Assembly (NCBI GenBank): GCA_016194665.1
Contig: JACQBD010000105.1
Coordinates: forward strand, 1-35,455
Length of the DNA stretch: 35,455 bases
From: Gammaproteobacteria bacterium
GTDB taxonomy: Bacteria > Pseudomonadota > Gammaproteobacteria > Acidiferrobacterales > Sulfurifustaceae
Direction: 5' to 3'
Every line of letters starts with the position of its first letter. Positions within the stretch are counted from its first letter, which is position 1. Below are positions 8,996 to 15,284 of this stretch, one piece after another. The notes under the pieces are model-generated. The model saw only the letters and a list, made by a program, of their open reading frames with translations, was not told the origin of the DNA and searched no databases. The position numbers were made by a program, and so were the translations under genes.

Positions 8996-10888
8996 ATGCC
9001 ATTAATACGTTTCGATAAAGTTTCGTTGGCCTATGGCCATCGGCCGTTGCTAAAAAACGCGCAGCTCGAAATCCGCCGCGGCGAACGCGTGTGTCTGCTC
9101 GGGCGCAACGGCGAGGGCAAGTCATCGTTGATACGTTTAATGAGCGGCGAAGCCACGCCCGATGACGGCAGTATCTGGATTCGCCCCGGCGCGCGCATCG
9201 CGCATTTGGCCCAAGAAGTCAGTCCCGACAGCGATGAAACCGTGTTCGACATCGTCGCCGGCGGTCTGGCCGGTATCGGCCAATTGATCTCGCAATATCA
9301 TCACACCGCCATCGAGCTCGCGCAGGCGCCGACGCCGGCATTGACGCAACGTTTGGCGGAATTACAGCACGCTCTGGAAGCCGGTGACGGTTGGAGTTTG
9401 GAACAGCGCGTGGAGATGGTGCTGTCGCGGCTTAATCTGAACGGCGATATCAGCATGCACGCGCTTTCCGGCGGCTGGCGCCGACGCGTTATGTTAGGAC
9501 GCGCCTTGGTTTGCGAACCGGATTTGCTGTTGCTCGATGAGCCGACCAATCATCTCGATATCGAAGTCATTACCTGGCTGGAAGAATTTCTCATGAATTA
9601 TTCCGGCGCGTTGTTGTTCGTCAGCCACGATCGCGCGTTTTTGAAACGTTTGGCGACGCGCATCGTCGAGCTCGATCGCGGTGCGCTCACTTCCTGGCCG
9701 GGAAATTACGACGATTATCTGCGTCGCAAGCAAGATCAATTGGCGACGGAAGCACAGCACAATGCATTGTTCGACAAGAAGCTGTCGCAGGAAGAAGCCT
9801 GGATACGTCAAGGCGTAAAGGCGCGGCGCACGCGCAACGAAGGCCGGGTGCGTGCACTCGAAGCCTTGCGCGAAACGCGCCGCCAACGCCGCGAGCGCGT
9901 GGGCAAGGTGGATTTACGGTTGGAGCAGGGCGAAACATCCGGCCAACTGGTGTTCGAGGCCGAACACGTGGATTTTAATTTCGGCGATACCGCGGTCATA
10001 AAAGATTTCTCGGTGCGTATCATGCGCGGCGATCGCATCGGCATCGTCGGTCCTAACGGCGCCGGCAAATCCACGTTGATTAAACTTTTGCTGGGGGAAC
10101 TCGCGCCCACGCGCGGGCAACTGCGCCGTGGCACCAAACTGCAGGTCGCGTATTTCGATCAACAACGCGAATTGCTCGAGCCGAACGCGATGCTGATGGA
10201 CAGCGTCGGCGAAGGCAGCCACACGGTCACGATTAACGGCCGCAGCCAGCACGTGGCCGGCTACTTACAGAGTTTTTTATTTCCGCCGGAACGTTTGCGT
10301 TCGCCGGTCAGCACGCTTTCCGGCGGCGAGCGCAATCGTCTGATGCTCGCGCGCTTATTCGCGCGTCCGGCGAATCTGTTGGTGATGGACGAACCGACCA
10401 ACGATCTCGACGTGGAAACTTTGGAGCTGTTGGAGGAATTGCTGTTTGAATATCAAGGCACGCTGTTGCTGGTGAGTCATGATCGCGCGTTTCTGGATAA
10501 CGCCGTCACCAGCACGCTGGTGTTCGAGAGCAACGGTCGCGTAGGCGAATACGTCGGTGGATACACGGATTGGCTGCGCCAGAAAAAACCACCGCCCAAA
10601 TCCGAAGCGCTCGCTAAAACCGACAAGACCGCGCCGGCGCCGGAAACGCTGCGCGCCAAAACACGCAAGCTTTCTTATAAGGAGCAACGCGAGCTAGACG
10701 CCTTGCCTAAAAAAATTGAAACGCTGGAAGCGGAGCAAACGCGCTTACAAGCATCGGCCAGTGTTCCCGCTTTCTATCAACAAGCGGCCAATGACATTAG
10801 CGCGGCGCTGGCACGTTTGGAAATACTGACGCGCGAACTGGAGAACTGTTATGCGCGTTGGGCCGAGTTGGAATCTCAGAATAAATGA
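8996..10888 (+). CDS. uup: ABC-F family ATPase Uup
   Basis: The 630-aa protein has two ABC ATPase domains. Walker A motifs are LGRNGEGKSSL and VGPNGAGKSTL, signature motifs LSGGWRRRVMLGRAL and LSGGERNRLMLARLF, and Walker [15 protein letters not shown] and LLVMDEPTNDLDVE. The interdomain linker contains the Uup-type AWIRQGVKARRTRNEGRVRAL. A charged C-terminal coiled coil (about residues 560-628) is the Uup DNA/ribosome-binding tail. There are no membrane segments. Uup acts on ribosomes and affects transposon excision and replication-intermediate stability. The DEPTND in place of DEPTNH in domain 2 is normal for Uup. It lies 73 nt downstream of rsmI. Confidence 0.95.
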   Translation: MPLIRFDKVSLAYGHRPLLKNAQLEIRRGERVCLLGRNGEGKSSLIRLMSGEATPDDGSIWIRPGARIAHLAQEVSPDSDETVFDIVAGGLAGIGQLISQYHHTAIELAQAPTPALTQRLAELQHALEAGDGWSLEQRVEMVLSRLNLNGDISMHALSGGWRRRVMLGRALVCEPDLLLLDEPTNHLDIEVITWLEEFLMNYSGALLFVSHDRAFLKRLATRIVELDRGALTSWPGNYDDYLRRKQDQLATEAQHNALFDKKLSQEEAWIRQGVKARRTRNEGRVRALEALRETRRQRRERVGKVDLRLEQGETSGQLVFEAEHVDFNFGDTAVIKDFSVRIMRGDRIGIVGPNGAGKSTLIKLLLGELAPTRGQLRRGTKLQVAYFDQQRELLEPNAMLMDSVGEGSHTVTINGRSQHVAGYLQSFLFPPERLRSPVSTLSGGERNRLMLARLFARPANLLVMDEPTNDLDVETLELLEELLFEYQGTLLLVSHDRAFLDNAVTSTLVFESNGRVGEYVGGYTDWLRQKKPPPKSEALAKTDKTAPAPETLRAKTRKLSYKEQRELDALPKKIETLEAEQTRLQASASVPAFYQQAANDISAALARLEILTRELENCYARWAELESQNK

Positions 10889-10896
10889 AGACCTGC

Positions 10897-11661
10897 TTAG
10901 CGCGACATCGACGCTAAAAATATTTCTCTGAATTTTTCCAATTGTGACGGATCGACATCCGACACCGCCCAAAAAGCCATGCCATTGTGAATCCAATGTG
11001 TCAGGTAATAGCCTTGTCTCGTTAAACGTTCCGGGGATATGTCTTTTCTATTACCGAGCGGTGCAATGAAAAGATTGATGATGTGTTGGCGATGACGATA
11101 CACCAATGCCGCCGTCGAACGATGATTGAAATAATCCATGCGCCCACCGATCAACGGGAAACCCTCGGTCGTCAGATCGAACACCGGCGGAGAAAAATCC
11201 AGCTTACCGTTGAACCAGGGTTTGACTGTATGCAGATCGGATGAAGCCACGTCCGTTGAATGCGCCACTTGCAGCGAACGCACGTGGTTAGAAATTAATT
11301 CATCCATGAGCCGATCGTTGGCGGATGGCAACATGAAATAAAGACCGGTACTCCAAGCGATGGCGATAATCGACGCCAAGACTGCGCCGAAGTTCAGCCA
11401 GCTCCAGGCGCGGAGCGGCGCATGCGATTTTTGTAGCGCAGCAGATGGTAACGCTAGCTTGATGCGCTGGGCGAGATGATTCGGCGCCTTGAAATAAGCC
11501 GCGTCATTTTTTAGAGCCGTACGAAGTTTAGTGTGTTCGGCATATTGCGTTTGGCAGCGAACGCAATTGGGTAAATGTTGTTCGATTGCCAGTGCCTCGC
11601 GTAAAGCCAGCTCACGATCGACATAAGCGGACATCAAGTCTTGGATTTCTTTACATTCCAT
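10897..11661 (-). CDS. Membrane zinc-type anti-sigma factor
   Basis: The 254-aa protein starts with a ZAS-type zinc-finger domain (HLPNCVRC, the H-x3-C-x2-C motif). One transmembrane helix follows (about residues 87-107, WLNFGAVLASIIAIAWSTG), then a periplasmic domain with SSDLHTVKPWFNGKLDFSPP and GGRMDYFNHRSTAALVYRHR, a pattern common in ECF-linked membrane anti-sigma factors. It should hold the adjacent sigma factor at the membrane and release it on an envelope signal. I moved the start from 11715 to the ATG at 11661, which has GGAGG 6 nt upstream. It then overlaps the sigma stop by 11 nt, indicating translational coupling. It converges with uup. Confidence 0.88.
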   Translation of the reverse strand: MECKEIQDLMSAYVDRELALREALAIEQHLPNCVRCQTQYAEHTKLRTALKNDAAYFKAPNHLAQRIKLALPSAALQKSHAPLRAWSWLNFGAVLASIIAIAWSTGLYFMLPSANDRLMDELISNHVRSLQVAHSTDVASSDLHTVKPWFNGKLDFSPPVFDLTTEGFPLIGGRMDYFNHRSTAALVYRHRQHIINLFIAPLGNRKDISPERLTRQGYYLTHWIHNGMAFWAVSDVDPSQLEKFREIFLASMSR

Positions 11662-12202
11662 CGCAGGCCTCCGGCGGCACTGGTTTGAAATGCGCCAGCA
11701 GTAACTTGCGTCCACGCGCTAGGCGCGACATGACCGTGCCAATCGGAAGTTCGGCGATGTCGGCAATCTCTTTGTAAGAGAAGTCTTCCAGGTCACGCAA
11801 TACAATCATCTCGCGAAATTCCACCGGCAATTTTTCCAATGCCTCGTTTAATACTCTTAAATCGTCGCGCCGCGACAGAATGGATTCAGGATTGTTCAGC
11901 GGCATATTGACAGGCTGACCTTCGTAGCTGTGAGACTCTTCATCGAAGGGCGTATCCGATTTGTGCGTCCGCTGTTGTTGCAAGCGGGTGTAACAAGTAT
12001 TACGCACGATGCCGAGCAGCCACGCGCGCCCATGATCGCCGCGAAAACTATCGAAAAATTTGAAAGCGCGTAAATAGCTTTCCTGCACTGCATCCTCGGC
12101 GTCATGCTCGTTGCGGGTTAACCAACGCGCCAAGTTATACGCCGCATTTAAATGGGGCAGCACAAATTCCTCGAAGCGCTGATTTTTGGTGTGCTCGCTC
12201 AT
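11651..12202 (-). CDS. ECF-subfamily RNA polymerase sigma factor
   Basis: The 183-aa protein has sigma-70 region 2 (about 10-78: PHLNAAYNLARWLTRNEHDA, then EDAVQESYLRAFKFFDSFRG). Region 4 follows (about 120-172) with LPVEFREMIVLRDLEDFSYKE and the helix-turn-helix IGTVMSRLARGRKLL. Regions 1.1 and 3 are absent, as expected for ECF factors. It is followed by its overlapping anti-sigma gene and divergent from the metallophosphoesterase-cupredoxin pair. The short 5-prime region and the upstream GGGAATA box suggest autoregulation. No clear Shine-Dalgarno precedes the ATG at 12202, so the start is less certain than the family. Confidence 0.93.
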   Translation of the reverse strand: MSEHTKNQRFEEFVLPHLNAAYNLARWLTRNEHDAEDAVQESYLRAFKFFDSFRGDHGRAWLLGIVRNTCYTRLQQQRTHKSDTPFDEESHSYEGQPVNMPLNNPESILSRRDDLRVLNEALEKLPVEFREMIVLRDLEDFSYKEIADIAELPIGTVMSRLARGRKLLLAHFKPVPPEACDGM

Positions 12203-12220
12203 CGGTTCAAGTGTATGGAT

Positions 12221-12280
12221 GTATACCGCCGGAAGAACGATTTTATTCCCGTCGCTGAATTCTTATTTTCAGCGGGAATA
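12221..12280. promoter_or_regulatory. Divergent putative ECF promoters with outward-facing GGGAATA boxes
   Basis: GGGAATA occurs on the minus strand (12250 to 12244) and on the plus strand (12274-12280). Each is preceded by TTCAGCG, forming an imperfect inverted repeat (12245-12279). On the minus side a GTATAC follows after 17 nt, about 20 nt before the sigma start, which fits an ECF -35/-10 pair. The plus-side -10 is not clear. Inferred target of the adjacent sigma factor. Confidence 0.5.
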
Positions 12281-12344
12281 TTCGCGTTGCCAAAACAGTA
12301 AAGCAGATTACATATCCTTCCCAACCGATACAAGGAGAACCTCC

Positions 12345-13250
12345 GTGAAAAAATACGATAGGCGCGATTTTTTAAAACTGGCGGGAATAGGCGGCGTGGT
12401 ATTTGCTTCCGGCTTGCACCGCTTAGCCGGCGCCGCCGACAAGGCGACCGGCGCCAACACCGCCTACGACGATTTTTATTTCGTTCAGCTTTCGGATACG
12501 CATTGGGGTTTCGAGGGCGCGCCCAATCCCGACGCCAAAGTAACGCTTAAGAAAGCCATTGCCGCGGTCAACAGTTTGGCCGAACCGCCTGACTTCATCG
12601 TGTTCACCGGCGATCTTACTCACACCACCGACGATCCCAAGCTGCGCCGAAAACGCATGGCGGAATTTCGCGACATTGTCGCCGAACTCAAAGTAAAAAA
12701 CGTGCGCTTCATGCCGGGCGAACACGACGCTTCCTTGGATAAGGGCGAGGCCTATCAAGAATTTTTTGGCAAGACGCATTACAGCTTCGATCACAAGGGC
12801 GTGCACTTCATCGTGCTCGATAATGTTTCCGATCCGGCCGCCAATATCGGCGAGGCGCAATTGCAATGGCTTGGCGCCGATCTGAAGCAATTATCCGCGG
12901 ACGCGAACATCGTGGTGTTCACGCATCGACCCTTGTTCGATCTTTATCCGCAATGGGACTGGGCCACGCGCGACGGCGCCAAGGCGGTGGAGTTGTTGCT
13001 GCCGCATCCTCACGTGACGGTGTTTTATGGACACATCCATCAAGAACATCATCACATGACCGGACACATTCCGCATCATGCCGCCAAGTCGTTGATCTTT
13101 CCCTTGCCGGCGCCCGGTTCTCAACCCAAGCGCGCGCCATTGCCGTGGGACGCAGCGCATCCTTACAGCGGCTTGGGATTTCGTGAAGTCGAGGCAGAAA
13201 TTAAAACAACCGAATACGTTATTACCGAGTTGCCGGTACAGAAAGGATAG
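12345..13250 (+). CDS. Tat-exported metallophosphoesterase
   Basis: The 301-aa protein begins with a twin-arginine signal (KKYDRRDFLKLAGIGG). It then shows the calcineurin-like phosphoesterase motifs in order: QLSDTHW (D-x-H), FTGDLTH (GD), PGEHDA (normally GNHD), VFTHRPL (H) and FYGHIHQEHHH (GHxH). All metal ligands are present except that the usual Asn of GNHD is Glu. Histidine-rich segments near the C-terminus may add metal sites. I chose the GTG at 12345, which has AAGGAG 7 nt upstream and places the Tat motif at the N-terminus; the track start at 12186 lies in the divergent promoter region. The next gene starts 4 nt later, so the two are one unit. The substrate is unknown. Confidence 0.87.
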   Translation: MKKYDRRDFLKLAGIGGVVFASGLHRLAGAADKATGANTAYDDFYFVQLSDTHWGFEGAPNPDAKVTLKKAIAAVNSLAEPPDFIVFTGDLTHTTDDPKLRRKRMAEFRDIVAELKVKNVRFMPGEHDASLDKGEAYQEFFGKTHYSFDHKGVHFIVLDNVSDPAANIGEAQLQWLGADLKQLSADANIVVFTHRPLFDLYPQWDWATRDGAKAVELLLPHPHVTVFYGHIHQEHHHMTGHIPHHAAKSLIFPLPAPGSQPKRAPLPWDAAHPYSGLGFREVEAEIKTTEYVITELPVQKG

Positions 13251-13254
13251 CGAC

Positions 13255-13620
13255 ATGAAATTCAAATCGTACGGATTTTTTTTAATCGTTGTCATGATGT
13301 TATATGTGAATGCGAACACGGCGCAGGCGTCTGCTCCTGTGGCGGAGCAAGTTATCAAGATTACGTCGAAGAAGTTCGATTACACGCCGAATCGAATCAC
13401 TCTCAAGAAAGGAGTAGCGGTGGTGCTGGAGTTGACCGCGGGCGATGTGGTGATGGGCTTTAATGCGCCGGACTTGGGCGCACGCGCGGATATTATTCCC
13501 GGCAAAGTGACGCGCGTGCGCATTGTGCCCAACAAAGCAGGAAGCTTTGTTTTTTTCTGCGATATCTTTTGCGGGTCCGGACATGAAGACATGAGCGGAA
13601 TGATCACGGTGATTGAGTAG
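13255..13620 (+). CDS. Small periplasmic cupredoxin with CuA-like motif
   Basis: The 121-aa protein has a signal peptide (cleavage near AQA-SA, residues 24-26) and a single cupredoxin domain. The C-terminal CDIFCGSGHEDM is the C-x3-C-x3-H-x2-M spacing of CuA sites in cytochrome oxidase subunit II and nitrous-oxide reductase (Cys102, Cys106, His110, Met113). The preceding DVVMGFNAPDLGARADIIPG aligns with the COX II loop that normally supplies the first His ligand, but here the position is Met67. There is no haem motif or transmembrane anchor beyond the signal. It probably binds copper, either as a variant binuclear site or as a chaperone-like site. It follows the Tat phosphoesterase by 4 nt. 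The start ATG at 13255 replaces the track start, which is inside the upstream gene. Confidence 0.85.
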   Translation: MKFKSYGFFLIVVMMLYVNANTAQASAPVAEQVIKITSKKFDYTPNRITLKKGVAVVLELTAGDVVMGFNAPDLGARADIIPGKVTRVRIVPNKAGSFVFFCDIFCGSGHEDMSGMITVIE

Positions 13621-13658
13621 ATGAGATGCGGATGGCGGCCAATCGAAAACTAGCGCGT

Positions 13659-13688
13659 TTGGCGAAAACTCGGGCGTTGGGGTATATT
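13659..13688 (+). promoter_or_regulatory. Putative sigma-70 promoter for the TusE-like gene
   Basis: TTGGCG at 13659-13664 and TATATT at 13683-13688 are 18 nt apart, giving a leader of about 77 nt before the ATG at 13772. It was identified by eye only. Confidence 0.4.
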
Positions 13689-13771
13689 GGCGTTTGGCAT
13701 GGAATTGTATGAGAACGCGTTTGCGTTTCTTTGATGCCATGCCATATTTCAACGCACGAGGTTTTTTTATC

Positions 13772-14065
13772 ATGGGAATTCCAGAACGCGATGGCGACGG
13801 TTATCTGATCGACCGTGATGCGTGGACGCCAGAAATTGCCCGCAGCATGGCGGAACTCGATGGGGTAATGCTCGATGAAGTACGCTGGAGCCACATCACC
13901 AAGGCGCGCGATTATTATCAGGAATTCGGCGTGGTGCCGCCGATACGCAAGTTCGCCAAGTACGTGGGCGAAGACCAGAAAGATATCTTTAAGTTGTGGA
14001 TGACCGGGCCGATGAAACCTATTACTAAGTATGGCGGCTTGCCCAAGCCTACTGGCTGCGTTTGA
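13772..14065 (+). CDS. TusE/DsrC-family sulfur-relay protein
   Basis: The 97-aa protein beginning MGIPERDGDGYLIDRDAWTP matches the DsrC/TusE family over its full length, including RWSHITKARDYYQEFGVVPP and the C-terminal GLPKPTGCV arm. The penultimate Cys (CysA) is present. The second Cys found about 11 residues upstream in true DsrC is absent (Thr/Lys there), so this is the TusE-like single-Cys type that accepts sulfur from TusBCD-like donors or has a related role. No tusBCD or dsr genes are in the window. I chose the ATG at 13772, with GAGG 10 nt upstream, over the track start at 13694, which adds a non-family N-terminus. Confidence 0.85.
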   Translation: MGIPERDGDGYLIDRDAWTPEIARSMAELDGVMLDEVRWSHITKARDYYQEFGVVPPIRKFAKYVGEDQKDIFKLWMTGPMKPITKYGGLPKPTGCV

Positions 14066-14088
14066 GGACGACTGGAAAACCTGGTAAA

Positions 14089-14115
14089 CCCTAGGCTTTT
14101 CAACAATGCCTAGGG
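14089..14115. repeat. Perfect 8-bp inverted repeat downstream of the TusE-like gene
   Basis: CCCTAGGC at 14089-14096 pairs with GCCTAGGG at 14108-14115 across an 11-nt loop, 24 nt after the stop codon. There is no U-tract, so it is more likely an RNA 3-prime-end stabiliser or a weak terminator than a canonical terminator. Confidence 0.55.
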
Positions 14116-14339
14116 CGTTGGCAGAAATGAGGGAGAATTCGCCGGTCATACACCCTTAACCGGCTAAAAGCGCGAAAACAGTAGTGGCTTTTGCAATCGG
14201 CTCGTGTATAGTTGGCTTATTGCAGTGCATTCCTTGTAGTTAGTTCGGAAGTCCTCCAGTTTCTTCGGCAGTCACTCCCGTAATTGTGCTTTAGGAACGA
14301 CCTGCAAAACATCGCAACCAACTAAACAGAGGTATTTCC

Positions 14340-14543
14340 GTGATTACAGGAACAGTAAAATGGTTTAACGACGCCAAAGGTTTTGGCTTTATCACCCCTT
14401 CCGACGGCAGCAAGGATGTGTTCGTGCATCATTCCGCAATCCAAGGCAGTGGTTTTAAATCTTTAACCGAAGGTCAGCAGGTGAAGTTTGAGCTGCAACA
14501 GGGCCCCAAGGGTCCGTCAGCCGCCAACGTACAACCGGCTTAA
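14340..14543 (+). CDS. Cold-shock protein (CspA family)
   Basis: The 67-aa protein is a single cold-shock domain with both RNA-binding motifs, KGFGFITP (RNP1) and DVFVHHSAI (RNP2). Length and sequence are typical of CspA-type RNA chaperones, which bind single-stranded RNA and melt structure. The start is GTG, with AGAGG about 7 nt upstream. The gene is preceded by a gene-free stretch of over 200 nt, consistent with the long 5-prime leaders of csp mRNAs, and is closed by a strong terminator. It is probably monocistronic. Confidence 0.96.
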   Translation: MITGTVKWFNDAKGFGFITPSDGSKDVFVHHSAIQGSGFKSLTEGQQVKFELQQGPKGPSAANVQPA

Positions 14544-14581
14544 AAATTTATACTGCGCAATAAGCAGCAGATTTAAATTAG

Positions 14582-14611
14582 AAACCCCGCCACGTGGCGG
14601 GGTTTTTTTTT
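14582..14611 (+). terminator. Rho-independent terminator after the cold-shock gene
   Basis: AAACCCCGCCACGTGGCGGG, followed by a short GTTT run, forms a fully paired GC-rich hairpin (CCCCGCCACGTGGCGGGG is a perfect palindrome). It ends in nine T residues, 38 nt after the csp stop. Confidence 0.93.
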
Positions 14612-14633
14612 CGTGCGTCGTATTTGTGTTTTG

Positions 14634-14942
14634 TTAAGTAGCCGCGGCGGCGGGTTTTTTCCCGCGCGGACTCCAAATGGATTGGCCGGTGAGACCGCGG
14701 GCGTTTAATTGCTCGGTGCATTGCGTGGCGTAGGCCAGCACGTCTTTGCGCGATCCGCGTCGTTGACCGGTGATGGTCGAACGGCCGCTATCCAGAATGT
14801 AACGATACCAGTCCTGTTCGCGACCGCCGTCCGGCGCGTTGATTTTTTCCACGCTCGATACTTTAAACGGATGTGGAATTGCAGCACGGCTGGGAGTTTT
14901 GGCTGGGACAGGATTCGCGAGATCGGTCGTTGCTTGGCTCAT
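14634..14942 (-). CDS. Conserved-looking hypothetical protein
   Basis: The 102-aa protein has a low-complexity, Ala/Pro-rich N-terminus. A compact core follows with DWYRYILDSGRSTITGQRRG, then SRKDVLAYATQCTEQLNAR and a basic C-terminal tail. The GRSTITGxRRGS segment looks like a constrained motif, but I do not recognise a named family. There is no signal peptide or membrane segment, so it is probably cytosolic and may bind nucleic acid through its basic surface (inference). Start ATG at 14942 with a weak GAGAA upstream. It converges with the csp gene, sharing the terminator region. Confidence 0.6.
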   Translation of the reverse strand: MSQATTDLANPVPAKTPSRAAIPHPFKVSSVEKINAPDGGREQDWYRYILDSGRSTITGQRRGSRKDVLAYATQCTEQLNARGLTGQSIWSPRGKKPAAAAT

Positions 14943-15284
14943 TGTATTCTCAGGTTCCGGGGCAGTTATTAAATAGCCGCGCAGTATACCACAATCGACC
15001 GCTTGCGGATGATGTTATGTTTGAGTATCCATCTAATCTAAGTGGATATGGGACTGAACCAAAACCGGCAAAGTCAGCTTTTCAGCCACATTTAGCGTTC
15101 CACTCGGCGCGCGGTGAAGAATAGCGTAATTCTTTTTGACGTTATTCCGGCGAAGCAGCCATGGCATCCAGCCAAAATAATCTTTACACTTTCGTCCGGT
15201 GGCTGGGGTATGTAGCTGGTTTATCACGTTTAACCTCGCAGATTCCGCAGATCCAGTTTTAAAAAATAAGAATAGGAGCAGTGC
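14943..15284. other. Intergenic region, no gene seen
   Basis: This stretch separates the divergent hypothetical gene and the GGDEF-EAL gene. I see only a small hairpin (TATCCA at 15026-15031 with TGGATA at 15043-15048). The 64-aa minus-strand ORF inside it has no credible start context or composition. Confidence 0.5.

Noticed and set aside
13604-14149. 181-aa minus-strand ORF over the TusE-like gene
   Set aside because: It is complementary to a recognised family gene, and its own sequence has no family features.
14191-14212. TTGCAA ... TATAGT as a csp promoter
   Set aside because: The spacing is only about 10 nt, too short for a sigma-70 promoter.
15033-15227. 64-aa minus-strand ORF in the gap before the GGDEF-EAL gene
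   Set aside because: No Shine-Dalgarno, no hydrophobic or domain pattern, and it lies in noncoding-looking sequence.
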